DNA of 64,000 nucleotides from Amaranthus tricolor (lineage: Eukaryota > Streptophyta > Magnoliopsida > Caryophyllales > Amaranthaceae). Position numbers and translations under genes: made by a program. Shown piece by piece: positions 12,801 to 27,584 of this stretch. The stretch lies in the NCBI RefSeq assembly GCF_026212465.1, contig NC_080053.1:1108038-1172037 (forward strand), written 5' to 3'. The first letter of the stretch is position 1. Each line of letters begins with the position of its first letter. Under the pieces are notes generated by a model. The model saw nothing but the letters and a program-made list of their open reading frames with translations. It was not told where the DNA came from and did no database searches.

Positions 12801-15800
12801 TTCTTCATCGTTCATTCATTATTCATCATTGATCCTTGTACATTCTTCATCGTTCATTCTACAATGCTCATTGATCCTCGTTCATTCTTCATCGTTCATT
12901 GTTCATTGATCATTGATCCTTGTTCATTCTTCATCATTCATTCTTCAATGCTCATTGATCCTTGTTCATTCTTCATCGTTCATTGTTCATTAATCATTGA
13001 TCAATGTCATTCTTCATCGTTCCATCTTCAATGATCATTGATCCTTGTTCATTCTAAATCGTTCATTCTTCAATGCTCATTGATCCTGGTTCATTCTTCA
13101 TCGTTCATTCTTCATTCTTCATCGTTCATTCTTCAATGATCATTGATCCTTGTTCATTCTTCATCGTTCATTCTTTAATGATCGTTGATCCATATTTATT
13201 TCTCATCGTTCATTCTTCAATGATCATTGATCCTTGTTCATTCTTCATCGTTCCATCTTGAATGATCATTGTTCCTTGTTCATTCTAAATCGTTCATTCT
13301 TCAATGCTCATTGATCCTGGTTCATTCTTCATCGTTCATTGTTCATTGATCATTGATCCTTGTTCATTCTTCATCGTTCATTCTTCAATGATCATTGATC
13401 CTTGTTCATTCTTCATCGTTCATTCTTTAATGATCATTGATCCATATTCATTCTTCATCGTTCATTCTTCAATGATCATTGATCCTTGTTCATTCTTCAT
13501 CGTTCATTCATTATTCATCATTGATCCTTGTACATTCTTCATCATTCATTCTACAATGCTCATTGATCCTCGTTCATTCTTCATCGTTCATTGTTTATTG
13601 ATCATTGATCCTTGTTCATTCTTCATCATTCATTCTTCAATGCTCATTGATCCTTGTTCATTCTTCATCGTTCATTGTTCATTCTTCATCGTTCATTCTT
13701 CAATGATCATTGATCCTTGTTCATTCTTCATCATTCATTCTTCAATGCTCATTGATCCTTGTTCATTCTTCATCGTTCATTGTTCATTAATCATTGATCC
13801 TTGTTCATTCTTCATCGTTCCATCTTCAATGATCATTGATCCTTGTTCATTCTAAATCGTTCATTCTTCAATGCTCATTGATCCTGGTTCATTCTTCATC
13901 GTTCATTGTTCATTGATCATTCATCCTTGTTCATTCTTCATCGTTCATTCTTCAATGATCATTGATCCTTGTTCATTCATCATCGTTCATTCTTTAATGA
14001 TCATTGATCCATATTCATTCTTCACCGTTCATTCTTCAATGATCATTGATCCTTGTTCATTCTTCATCGTTCATTCATTATTCATCATTGATCCTTGTAC
14101 ATTCTTCATCGTTCATTCTACAATGCTCATTGATCCTCGTTCATTCTTCATCGTTCATTGTTCATTGATCATTGATCCTTGATCATTCTTCTTCATTCAT
14201 TCTTCAATGCTCATTGATCCTTGTTCATTCTTCATCGTTCATTGTTCATTAATCATTGATCAATGTTCATTCTTCATCGTTCCATCTTCAATGATCATTG
14301 ATCCTTGTTCATTCTAAATCGTTCATTCTTCAATGCTCATTGATCCTGGTTCATTCTTCATCGTTCATTGTTCATTCTTCATCGTTCATTCTTCAATGAT
14401 CATTGATCCTTGTTCATTCTTCGTCGTTCATTCTTTAATGATCATTGATCCATATTCATTTCTCATCGTTCATTCTTCAATGATCATTGATCCTTGTTCA
14501 TTCTTCATCGTTCCATCTTGAATGATCATTGATCCTTGTTCATTCTAAATCGTTCATTCTTCAATGCTCATTGATCCTGGTTCATTCTTCATCGTTCATT
14601 GTTCATTGATCATTGATCCTTGTTCATTCTTCATCGTTCATTCTTCAATGATCATTGATCCTTGTTCATTCTTCATCGTTTATTCTTTAATGATCATTGA
14701 ACCATATTCATTCTTCATCGTTCATTCTTCAATGATCATTGATCCTTGTTCATTCTTCATCGTTCATTCATTATTCAACATTGATCCTTGTACATTCTTC
14801 ATTGTTCATTCTACAATGCTCATTGATCCTGTTTCATTCTTCATCGTTCATTGTTCATTGATCATTGATCCTTGTTCATTCTTCATCGTTCATTCTTCAA
14901 TGCTCATTGATCCTTGTTCATTCTTCATCGTTCATTGTTCATTAATCATTGATCCTTGTTCATTCTTCATCGTTCATTCATTATTGATCATTGATCCTTG
15001 TTCATTCTTCATCGTTCATTCTTCAATGATCAATTATCCTTGTTCATTCTAAATCGTTCATTCTTTAATGATCATTGATCCTTGTTCATTCTTCATCGTT
15101 CCATCTTCAGTGATCATTGATCCTTGTTCATTCTAAATCGTTCATTCTTCAATGCTCATTGATCCTGGTTCATTCTTCATCGTTCATTGTTCATTGATCA
15201 TTCATCCTTGTTCATTCTTCATCGTTCATTCTTCAATGATCATTGATCCTTGTGCATTCATCATCGTTCATTTTTTAATGATCATTGATCCATATTCATT
15301 CTTCACCGTTCATTCTTCAATGATCATTGATCCTTGTTCATTCTTCATCGTTCATTCTTCAATGCTCATTGATCCTTGTTCATTCTTCATCGTTCATTGT
15401 TCATTAATCATTGATCCTTGTTCATTCTTCATCGTTCATTCATTATTGATCATTGATCCTTGTTCATTCTTCATCGTTCATTCTTCAATGATCAATTATC
15501 CTTGTTCATTCTAAATCGTTCATTCTTTAATGATCATTGATCCTTGTTCATTCTTCATCGTTCCATCTTCAATGATCATTGATCCTTGTTCATTCTAAAT
15601 CGTTCATTCTTCAATGCTCATTGATCCTGGTTCATTCTTCATCGTTCATTGTTCATTGATCATTCATCCTTGTTCATTCTTCATCGTTCATTCTTCAATG
15701 ATCATTGATCCTTGTTCATTCATCATCGTTCATTCTTTAATGATCATTGATCCATATTCATTCTTCACCGTTCATTCTTCAATGATCATTGATCCTTGTT

Positions 15801-18800
15801 CATTCTTCATCGTTCATTCATTATTCATCATTGATCCTTGTACATTCTTCATCGTTCATTGTACAATGCTCATTGATCCTCGTTCATTCTTCATCGTTCA
15901 TTGTTCATTGATCATTGATCCTTGTTCATTCTTCATCATTCATTCTTCAATACTCATTGATCCTTGTTCATTCTTCATCGTTCATTGTTCATTAATCATT
16001 GATCCTTGTTCATTCTTCATCGTTCCATCTTGAATGATCATTGATCCTTGTTCATTCTAAATCGTTCATTCTTCAATGCTCATTGATCCTGGTTCATTCT
16101 TCATCGTTCATTGTTCATTGATCATTGATCCTTGTTCATTCTTCATCGTTCATTCTTCAATGATCATTGATCCTTGTTCATTCTTCATCGTTCATTCTTT
16201 AATGATCATTGATCCATATTCATTCTTCATCGTTCATTCTTCAAAGATCATTGATCCTTGTTCATTCTTCATCGTTCCATCTTCAATGATCATTGATTCT
16301 TGTTCATTCTAAATCGTTCATTCTTCAATGTTCATTGATCCTGGTTCGTTCTTCATCGTTCATTGTTCATTGATCATTGATCCTTGTTCATTCTTCATCG
16401 TTCATTCTTCATTGATCATTGATCCTTGTTCATTCTTCATCGTTCATTCTTCAATGCTCATTGATCCTTGTTCATTCTTCATCGTTCATTGTTCATTAAT
16501 CATTGATCCTTGTTCATTCTTCATCGTTCATTCATTATTGTTCATTGATCCTGGTTCATTTTTCATCGTTCATTCTTCAATGATCAATTATCCTTGTTCA
16601 TTCTAAATCGTTCATTCTTTAATGATCATTGATCCTTATTCATTCTTCATCGTTCCATCTTCAATGATCATTGATCCTTGTTCATTCTAAATCGTTCATT
16701 CTTCAATGCTCATTGATCCTGGTTCATTCTTCATCGTTCATTGTTCATTGATGATTCATCCTTGTTCATTCTTCATCGTTCATTCTTCAATGATCATTGA
16801 TCCATGTTCATTCATCATCGTTCATTCTTTAATGATCATTGATCCATATTCATTCTTCATCGTTCATTCTTCAATGATCATTGATCCTTGTTCATTCTTC
16901 AACGTTCATTCATTATTCATCATTGATCCTTGTACATTCTTCATCGTTCATTCTACAATGCTCATTGATCCTCGTTCATTCTTCATCGTTCATTGTTTAT
17001 TGATCATTGATCCTTGTTCATTCTTCATCATTCATTCTTCAATGCTCATTGATCCTTGTTCATTCTTCATCGTTCATTGTTCATTAATCATTGATCCTTG
17101 TTCATTCTTCATCGTTCCATCTTCAATGATCATTGATCCTTGTTCATTCTAAATCGTTCATTCTTCAATGCTCATTGATCCTGGTTCATTCTTCATCGTT
17201 CATTGTTCATTGATCATTCATCCTTGTTCATTCTTTAATGATCATTGATCCATATTCATTCTTCATCGTTCATTCTTCAATGATCATTGATCCTTGTTCA
17301 TTCTTCATTTTTCCATCTTCAATGATCATTGATCCTTGTTGATTCTAAATCGTTCATTCTTCATTGCTCATTGATCCTGGTTCATTCTTCATCGTTCATT
17401 GTTCATTGATCATTGATCCTTGTTCATTCTTCATCGTTCATTCTTCAATGATCATTGATCCTTGTTCATTCTTCATCGTTCATTCGTTAATGATCATTGA
17501 TCCATATTCATTCTTCATCGTTCATTCTTCAATGATCATTGATCCTTGTTCATTCTTCATCGTTCATTCATTATTTATCATTGATCCTTGTACATTCTTC
17601 ATCGTTCATTCTACAATGCTCATTGATCCTCGTTCATTCTTCATCCTTCATTGTTCATTGATCATTGATCCTTGTTCATTCTTCATTCATTCTTCAATGC
17701 TCATTGATCCTTGTTCATTCTTCATCGTTCATTGTTCATTAATCATTGATCCTTGTTCATTCTAAATCGTTCATTCTTCATTGCTCATTGATCCTGGTTC
17801 ATTCTTCATCGTTCATTGTTCATTGATCATTGATCCTTGTTCATTCTTCATCGTTCATTCTTCAATGATCATTGATCCTTGTTCATTCTTCATCGTTCAT
17901 TCTTTAATGATCATTGAACCATATTCATTCTTCATCGTTCATTCTTCAATGATCATTGATCCTTGTTCATTCTTCATCGTTCATTCATTATTCAACATTG
18001 ATCCTTGTACATTCTTCATTGTTCATTCTACAATGCTCATTGATCCTGTTTCATTCTTCATCGTTCATTGTTCATTGATCATTGATCCTTGTTCATTCTT
18101 CATCGTTCATTCTTCAATGCTCATTGATCCTTGTTCATTCTTCATCGTTCATTGTTCATTAATCATTGATCCTTGTTCATTCTTCATCGTTCATTCTACA
18201 ATGCTCATTGATCCTCGTTCATTCTTCATCGTTCATTGTTCATTGATCATTGATCCTTGTTCATTCTTCATCATTCATTCTTCAATGCTCATTGATCCTT
18301 GTTCATTCTTCATCGTTCATTGTTCATTAATCATTGATCAATGTTCATTCTTCATCGTTCCATCTTCAATGATCATTGATCCTTGTTCATTCTAAATCGT
18401 TCATTCTTCAATGCTCATTGATCCTGGTTCATTCTTCATCGTTCATTGTTCATTCTTCATCGTTCATTCTTCAATGATCATTGATCCTTGTTCATTCTTC
18501 ATCGTTCATTCTTTAATGATCATTGATCCATATTCATTCTTCATCGTTCATTCTTCAATGATCATTGATCCTTGTTCATTCTTCATCGTTCATTCATTAT
18601 TCATCATTGATCCTTGTACATTCTTCATCGTTCATTCTACAATGCTCATTGATCCTCGTTCATTCTTCATCGTTCATTGTTTATTGATCATTGATCCTTG
18701 TTCATTCTTCATCATTCATTCTTCAATGCTCATTGATCCTTGTTCATTCTTCATCGTTCATTGTTCATTAATCATTGATCCTTGTTCATTCTTCATCGTT

Positions 18801-19739
18801 CCATCTTCAATGATCATTGATCCTTGTTCATTCTAAATCGTTCATTCTTCAATGCTCATTGATCCTGGTTCATTCTTCATCGTTCATTGTTCATTGATCA
18901 TTCATCCTTGTTCATTCTTCATCGTTCATTCTTCAATGATCATTGATCCTTGTTCATTCATCATCGTTCATTCTTTAATGATCATTGATCCATATTCATT
19001 CTTCATCGTTCATTCTTCAATGATCATTGATCCTTGTTCATTCTTCATCGTTCATTCATTATTCATCATTGATCCTTGTACATTCTTCATCGTTCATTCT
19101 ACAATGCTCATTGATCCTCGTTCATTCTTCATCGTTCATTGTTTATGGATCATTGATCCTTGTTCATTCTTCATCATTCATTCTTCAATGCTCATTGATC
19201 CTTGTTCATTCTTCATCGTTCATTGTTCATTAATCATTGATCCTTGTTCATTCTTCATCGTTCCATCTTCAATGATCATTGATCCTTGTTCATTCTAAAT
19301 CGTTCATTCTTCAATGCTCATTGATCCTGGTTCATTCTTCATCGTTCATTGTTCATTGATCATTGATCCTTGTTCATTCTTCATCGTTCATTCTTCAATG
19401 ATCATTGATCCTTGTTCATTCTTCATCGTTCATTCTTTAATGATCATTGATCCATATTCATTCTTCATCGTTCATTCTTCAATGATCATTGATCCTTGTT
19501 CATTCTTCATTTTTCCATCTTCAATGATCATTGATCCTTGTTCATTCTAAATCGTTCATTCTTCATTGCTCATTGATCCTGGTTCATTCTTCATCGTTCA
19601 TTGTTCAATCATCATTGATCCTTGTTCATTCTTCATCGTTCATTCTTCAATGATCATTGATCCTTGTTCATTCATCATCGTTCATTCGTTAATGATCATT
19701 GATCCATATTCATTCTTCATCGTTCATTCTTCAATGATC
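9870..19739 (+). repeat. HOR-A copy 2 (9,870 bp)
   Basis: Complete copy. Module starts include 10113, 10743, 10869, 11331, 11793, 12024, 12612, 13073, 13304, 13871, 14333, 14564, 15152, 15614, 16076, 16328, 16706, 17168, 17364, 17781, 18411, 18852, 19314 and 19566. The period of 9,870 equals 235 x 42 even though the copy contains indels of 1, 3, 3 and 14 bases relative to 42-base phase (sum 21) and five half-monomer steps. The section from about 9.87 to 13.3 kb gives the same translated modules as copy 3 at a constant offset of 9,870, indicating very recent duplication or strong homogenisation. The module at 13304 is 105 bases longer than its copy 3 equivalent. Confidence 0.92.
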
Positions 19740-22700
19740 ATTGATCCTTGTTCATTCTTCATCGTTCATTCATTATTTATCATTGATCCTTGTACATTCT
19801 TCATCGTTCATTCTACAATGCTCATTGATCCTCGTTCATTCTTCATCCTTCATTGTTCATTGATCATTGATCCTTGTTCATTCTTCATTCATTCTTCAAT
19901 GCTCATTGATCCTTGTTCATTCTTCATCGTTCATTGTTCATTAATCATTGATCCTTGTTCATTCTAAATCGTTCATTCTTCATTGCTCATTGATCCTGGT
20001 TCATTCTTCATCGTTCATTGTTCATTGATCATTGATCCTTGTTCATTCTTCATCGTTCATTCTTCAATGATCATTGATCCTTGTTCATTCTTCATCGTTC
20101 ATTCTTTAATGATCATTGAACCATATTCATTCTTCATCGTTCATTCTTCAATGATCATTGATCCTTGTTCATTCTTCATCGTTCATTCATTATTCAACAT
20201 TGATCCTTGTACATTCTTCATTGTTCATTCTACAATGCTCATTGATCCTGTTTCATTCTTCATCGTTCATTGTTCATTGATCATTGATCCTTGTTCATTC
20301 TTCACCGTTCATTCTTCAATGCTCATTGATCCTTGTTCATTCTTCATCGTTCATTGTTCATTAATCATTGATCCTTGTTCATTCTTCATCGTTCATTCTA
20401 CAATGCTCATTGATCCTCGTTCATTCTTCATCGTTCATTGTTCATTGATCATTGATCCTTGTTCATTCTTCATCATTCATTCTTCAATGCTCATTGATCC
20501 TTGTTCATTCTTCATCGTTCATTGTTCATTAATCATTGATCAATGTTCATTCTTCATCGTTCCATCTTCAATGATCATTGATCCTTGTTCATTCTAAATC
20601 GTTCATTCTTCAATGCTCATTGATCCTGGTTCATTCTTCATCGTTCATTCTTCAATGACCATTGATCCTTGTTCATTCTTCATCGTTCCATCCTGAATGA
20701 TCATTGATCCTTGTTCATTCTAAATCGTTCATTCTTTAATGCTCATTGATCCTGGTTCATTCTTCATCGTTCATTGTTCATTGATCATTGATCCTTGTTC
20801 ATTCTTCATCGTTCATTCTTCAATGATCATTGATCCTTGTTCATTCTTCATCGTTCATTCTTTAATGATCATTGATCCATATTCATTCTTCATCGTTCAT
20901 TCTTCAATGATCATTGATCCTTGTTCATTCTTCATCGTTCATTCATTATTCATCATTGATCCTTGTACATTCTTCATCGTTCATTCTACAATGCTCATTG
21001 ATCCTCGTTCATTCTTCATCGTTCATTGTTTATTGATCATTGATCCTTGTTCATTCTTCATCATTCATTCTTCAATGCTCATTGATCCTTGTTCATTCTT
21101 CATCGTTCATTGTTCATTAATCATTGATCCTTGTTCATTCTTCATCGTTCCATCTTCAATGATCATTGATCCTTGTTCATTCTAAATCGTTCATTCTTCA
21201 ATGCTCATTGATCCTGGTTCATTCTTCATCGTTCATTGTTCATTGATCATTCATCCTTGTTCATTCTTCATCGTTCATTCTTCAATGATCATTGATCCTT
21301 GTTCATTCATCATCTTTCATTCTTTAATGATCATTGATCCATATTCATTCTTCACCGTTCATTCTTCAATGATCATTGATCCTTGTTCATTCTTCATCGT
21401 TCATTCATTATTCATCATTGATCCTTGTACATTCTTCATCGTTCATTCTACAATGCTCATTGATCCTCGTTCATTCTTCATCGTTCATTGTTCATTGATC
21501 ATTGATCCTTGTTCATTCTTCATCATTCATTCTTCAATGCTCATTGATCCTTGTTCATTCTTCATCGTTCATTGTTCATTAGTCATTGATCAATGTTCAT
21601 TCTTCATCGTTCCATCTTCAATGATCATTGATCCTTGTTCATTCTAAATCGTTCATTCTGCAATGCTCATTGATCCTGGTTCATTCTTCATCGTTCATTG
21701 TTCATTCTTCATCGTTCATTCTTCAATGATCATTGATCCTTGTTCATTCTTCATCGTTCATTCTTTAATGATCATTGATCCATATTCATTTCTCATCGTT
21801 CATTCTTCAATGATCATTATTCCTTGTTCATTCTTCATCGTTCCATCTTGAATGATCATTGATCCTTGTTCATTCTAAATCGTTCATTCTTCAATGCTCA
21901 TTGATCCTGGTTCATTCTTCATCGTTCATTGTTCATTGATCATTGATCCTTGTTCATTCTTCATCGTTCATTCTTCAATGATCATTGATCCTTGTTCATT
22001 CTTCATCGTTCATTCTTTAATGATCATTGAACCATATTCATTCTTCATCGTTCATTCTTCAATGATCATTGATCCTTGTTCATTCTTCATCGTTCATTCA
22101 TTATTCAACATTGATCCTTGTACATTCTTCATTGTTCATTCTACAATGCTCATTGATCCTGTTTCATTCTTCATCGTTCATTGTTCATTGATCATTGATC
22201 CTTGTTCATTCTTCATCGTTCATTCTTCAATGCTCATTGATCCTTGTTCATTCTTCATCGTTCATTGTTCATTAATCATTGATCCTTGTTCATTCTTCAT
22301 CGTTCATTCATTATTGATCATTGATCCTTGTTCATTCTTCATCGATCATTCTTCAATGATCAATTATCCTTGTTCATTCTAAATCGTTCATTCTTTAATG
22401 ATCATTGATCCTTGTTCATTCTTCATCGTTCCATCTTCAATGATCATTGATCCTTGTTCATTCTAAATCGTTCATTCTTCAATGCTCATTGATCCTGGTT
22501 CATTCTTCATCGTTCATTGTTCATTGATCATTCATCCTTGTTCATTCTTCATCGTTCATTCTTCAATGATCATTGATCCTTGTTCATTCATCATCGTTCA
22601 TTCTTTAATGATCATTGATCCATATTCATTCTTCACCGTTCATTCTTCAATGATCATTGATCCTTGTTCATTCTTCATCGTTCATTCATTATTCATCATT

Positions 22701-24164
22701 GATCCTTGTACATTCTTCATCGTTCATTCTACAATGCTCATTGATCCTCGTTCATTCTTCATCGTTCATTGTTCATTGATCATTGATCCTTGTTCATTCT
22801 TCATCATTCATTCTTCAATGCTCATTGATCCTTGTTCATTCTTCATCGTTCATTGTTCATTAATCATTGATCAATGTCATTCTTCATCGTTCCATCTTCA
22901 ATGATCATTGATCCTTGTTCATTCTAAATCGTTCATTCTTCAATGCTCATTGATCCTGGTTCATTCTTCATCGTTCATTCTTCATTCTTCATCGTTCATT
23001 CTTCAATGATCATTGATCCTTGTTCATTCTTCATCGTTCATTCTTTAATGATCGTTGATCCATATTTATTTCTCATCGTTCATTCTTCAATGATCATTGA
23101 TCCTTGTTCATTCTTCATCGTTCCATCTTGAATGATCATTGTTCCTTGTTCATTCTAAATCGTTCATTCTTCAATGCTCATTGATCCTGGTTCATTCTTC
23201 ATCGTTCATTGTTCATTGATCATTGATCCTTGTTCATTCTTCATCGTTCATTCTTCAATGATCATTGATCCTTGTTCATTCTTCATCGTTCATTCTTTAA
23301 TGATCATTGATCCATATTCATTCTTCATCGTTCATTCTTCAATGATCATTGATCCTTGTTCATTCTTCATCGTTCATTCATTATTCATCATTGATCCTTG
23401 TACATTCTTCATCATTCATTCTACAATGCTCATTGATCCTCGTTCATTCTTCATCGTTCATTGTTTATTGATCATTGATCCTTGTTCATTCTTCATCATT
23501 CATTCTTCAATGCTCATTGATCCTTGTTCATTCTTCATCGTTCATTGTTCATTAATCATTGATCCTTGTTCATTCTTCATCGTTCCATCTTCAATGATCA
23601 TTGATCCTTGTTCATTCTAAATCGTTCATTCTTCAATGCTCATTGATCCTGGTTCATTCTTCATCGTTCATTGTTCATTGATCATTCATCCTTGTTCATT
23701 CTTCATCGTTCATTCTTCAATGATCATTGATCCTTGTTCATTCATCATCGTTCATTCTTTAATGATCATTGATCCATATTCATTCTTCACCGTTCATTCT
23801 TCAATGATCATTGATCCTTGTTCATTCTTCATCGTTCATTCATTATTCATCATTGATCCTTGTACATTCTTCATCGTTCATTCTACAATGCTCATTGATC
23901 CTCGTTCATTCTTCATCGTTCATTGTTCATTGATCATTGATCCTTGATCATTCTTCTTCATTCATTCTTCAATGCTCATTGATCCTTGTTCATTCTTCAT
24001 CGTTCATTGTTCATTAATCATTGATCAATGTTCATTCTTCATCGTTCCATCTTCAATGATCATTGATCCTTGTTCATTCTAAATCGTTCATTCTTCAATG
24101 CTCATTGATCCTGGTTCATTCTTCATCGTTCATTGTTCATTCTTCATCGTTCATTCTTCAATGA
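19740..24164 (+). repeat. HOR-A copy 3, truncated
   Basis: Matches copy 2 at offset 9,870 up to about 23.5 kb, then at offset 9,765 because a 105-base (15-word) stretch present in copy 2 near 13.7 kb is missing. It ends near 24165, where the sequence jumps to what in copy 2 is about 16584. Module starts: 19983, 20613, 20739, 21201, 21663, 21894, 22482, 22943, 23174, 23636 and 24098. It shares the recognisable copy 2 variants, including the GTTTATGGATC change near 19141 and TTCATTCTGCAATG near 21653. Confidence 0.9.
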
Positions 24165-24180
24165 TCATTTATCCTTGTTC
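24150..24180 (+). other. HOR-A / HOR-B junction (2,184-bp jump)
   Basis: Left of here the sequence follows copy 2 near 14400; right of here it follows copy 2 near 16584. The difference between the two offsets (9,765 and 7,581) is 2,184 bases, exactly 52 monomers, so the crossover kept monomer phase. The crossover word reads ATCATTTATCC, a hybrid between the usual ATCATTGATCC on the left and ATCAATTATCC on the right. Unequal recombination inside one monomer is the simplest reading. Confidence 0.8.
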
Positions 24181-27100
24181 ATTCTAAATCGTTCATTCTT
24201 TAATGATCATTGATCCTTATTCATTCTTCATCGTTCCATCTTCAATGATCATTGATCCTTGTTCATTCTAAATCGTTCATTCTTCAATGCTCATTGATCC
24301 TGGTTCATTCTTCATCGTTCATTGTTCATTGATGATTCATCCTTGTTCATTCTTCATCGTTCATTCTTCAATGATCATTGATCCATGTTCATTCATCATC
24401 GTTCATTCTTTAATGATCATTGATCCATATTCATTCTTCATCGTTCATTCTTCAATGATCATTGATCCTTGTTCATTCTTCAACGTTCATTCATTATTCA
24501 TCATTGATCCTTGTACATTCTTCATCGTTCATTCTACAATGCTCGTTGATCCTCGTTCATTCTTCATCGTTCATTGTTTATTGATCATTGATCCTTGTTC
24601 ATTCTTCATCATTCATTCTTCAATGCTCATTGATCCTTGTTCATTCTTCATCGTTCATTGTTCATTAATCATTGATCCTTGTTCATTCTTCATCGTTGCA
24701 TCTTCAATGATCATTGATCCTTGTTCATTCTAAATCGTTCATTCTTCAATGCTCATTGATCCTGGTTCATTCTTCATCGTTCATTGTTCATTGATCATTC
24801 ATCCTTGTTCATTCTTCATCGTTCATTCTTCAATGATCATTGATCCTTGTTCATTCATCATCGTTCATTCTTTAATGATCATTGATCCATATTCATTCTT
24901 CATCGTTCATTCTTCAATGATCATTGATCCTTGTTCATTCTTCATCGTTCATTCATTATTCATCATTGATCCTTGTATATTCTTCATCGTTCATTCTACA
25001 ATGCTCATTGATCCTTGTTCATTCTTCATCGTTCATTGTTTATTGATCATTGATCCTTGTTCATTCTTCATCATTCATTCTTCAATGCTCATTGATCCTT
25101 GTTCATTCTTCATCGTTCATTGTTCATTAATCATTGATCCTTGTTCATTCTTCATCGTTCCATCTTCAATGATCATTGATCCTTGTTCATTCTAAATCGT
25201 TCATTCTTCAATGCTCATTGATCCTGGTTCATTCTTCATCGTTCATTGTTCATTGATCATTGATCCTTGTTCATTCTTCATCGTTCATTCTTCAATGATC
25301 ATTGATCCTTGTTCATTCTACATCGTTCATTCTTTAATGATCATTGATCCATATTCATTCTTCATCGTTCATTCTTCAATGATCATTGATCCTTGTTCAT
25401 TCTTCATTTTTCCATCTTCAATGATCATTGATCCTTGTTCATTCTAAATCGTTCATTCTTCATTGCTCATTGATCCTGGTTCATTCTTCATCGTTCATTG
25501 TTCATTGATCATTGATCCTTGTTCATTCTTCATCGTTCATTCTTCAATGATCATTGATCCTTGTTCATTCTTCATCGTTCATTCGTTAATGATCATTGAT
25601 CCATATTCATTCTTCATCGTTCATTCTTCAATGATCATTGATCCTTGTTCATTCTTCATCGTTCATTCATTATTTATCATTGATCCTTGTACATTCTTCA
25701 TCGTTCATTCTACAATGCTCATTGATCCTCGTTCATTCTTCATCCTTCATTGTTCATTGATCATTGATCCTTGTTCATTCTTAATTCATTCTTCAATGCT
25801 CATTGATCCTTGTTCATTCTTCATCGTTCATTGTTCATTAATCATTGATCCTTGTTCATTCTAAATCGTTCATTCTTCATTGCTCATTGATCCTGGTTCA
25901 TTCTTCATCGTTCATTGTTCATTGATCATTGATCCTTGTTCATTCTTCATCGTTCATTCTTCAATGATCATTGATCCTTGTTCATTCTTCATCGTTCATT
26001 CTTTAATGATCATTGAACCATATTCATTCTTCATCGTTCATTCTTCAATGATCATTGATCCTTGTTCATTCTTCATCGTTCATTCATTATTCAACATTGA
26101 TCCTTGTACATTCTTCATTGTTCATTCTACAATGCTCATTGATCCTGTTTCATTCTTCATCGTTCATTGTTCATTGATCATTGATCCTTGTTCATTCTTC
26201 ATCGTTCATTCTTCAATGCTCATTGATCCTTGTTCATTCTTCATCGTTCATTGTTCATTAATCATTGATCCTTGTTCATTCTTCATCGTTCATTCTACAA
26301 TGCTCATTGATCCTCGTTCATTCTTCATCGTTCATTGTTCATTGATCATTGATCCTTGTTCATTCTTCATCATTCATTCTTCAATGCTCATTGATCCTTG
26401 TTCATTCTTCATCGTTCATTGTTCATTAATCATTGATCAATGTTCATTCTTCATCGTTCCATCTTCAATGATCATTGATCCTTGTTCATTCTAAATCGTT
26501 CATTCTTCAATGCTCATTGATCCTGGTTCATTCTTCATCGTTCATTGTTCATTCTTCATCGTTCATTCTTCAATGATCATTGATCCTTGTTCATTCTTCA
26601 TCGTTCATTCTTTAATGATCATTGATCCATATTCATTTCTCATCGTTCATTCTTCAATGATCATTGATCCTTGTTCATTCTTCATCGTTCCATCTTGAAT
26701 GATCATTGATCCTTGTTCATTCTAAATCGTTCATTCTTCAATGCTCATTGATCCTGGTTCATTCTTCATCGTTCATTGTTCATTGATCATTGATCCTTGT
26801 TCATTCTTCATCGTTCATTCTTCAATGATCATTGATCCTTGTTCATTCTTCATCGTTCATTCTTTAATGATCATTGAACCATATTCATTCTTCATCGTTC
26901 ATTCTTCAATGATCATTGATCCTTGTTCATTCTTCATCGTTCATTCTTTAATGATCATTGATCCATATTCATTTCTCATCGTTCATTCTTCAATGATCAT
27001 TGATCCTTGTTCATTCTTCATCGTTCCATCTTGAATGATCATTGATCCTTGTTCATTCCAAATCGTTCATTCTTCAATGCTCATTGATCCTGGTTCATTC

Positions 27101-27584
27101 TTCATCGTTCATTGTTCATTGATCATTCATCCTTGTTCATTCTTCATCGTTCATTCTTCAATGATCATTGATCCTTGTTCATTCTTCATCGTTCATTCTT
27201 TAATGATCATTGATCCATATTCATTCTTCATCGTTCATTCTTCAAAGATCATTGATCCTTGTTCATTCTTCATCGTTCCATCTTCAATGATCATTGATTC
27301 TTGTTCATTCTAAATCGTTCATTCTTCAATGTTCATTGATCCTGGTTCGTTCTTCATCGTTCATTGTTCATTGATCATTGATCCTTGTTCATTCTTCATC
27401 GTTCATTCTTCATTGATCATTGATCCTTGTTCATTCTTCATTGTTCATTCTTCAATGCTCATTGATCCTTGTTCATTCTTCATCGTTCATTGTTCATTAA
27501 TCATTGATCCTTGTTCATTCTTCATCGTTCATTCATTATTGTTCATTGATCCTGGTTCATTCTTCATCGTTCATTCTTCAATGA
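24165..27584 (+). repeat. HOR-B copy 1 (3,420 bp)
   Basis: First of five copies with a 3,420-base period. Module starts 24287, 24749, 25211, 25463, 25880, 26510, 26741, 27077 and 27329 give lengths 462, 462, 252, 417, 630, 231, 336, 252 and 378, which sum to 3,420. With the single internal 3-base deletion (near 25783) restored the period is 3,423, or 489 words. All modules have relatives in HOR-A, so HOR-B is an amplified, rearranged subset. Family markers are TTCTTAATTC near 25780 and the loss of the TAA marker (TTCCAAATCG) near 27056. Changes seen only here include GCTCGTTGATCC near 24541 and GTTGCATCTTC near 24696. Confidence 0.9.
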
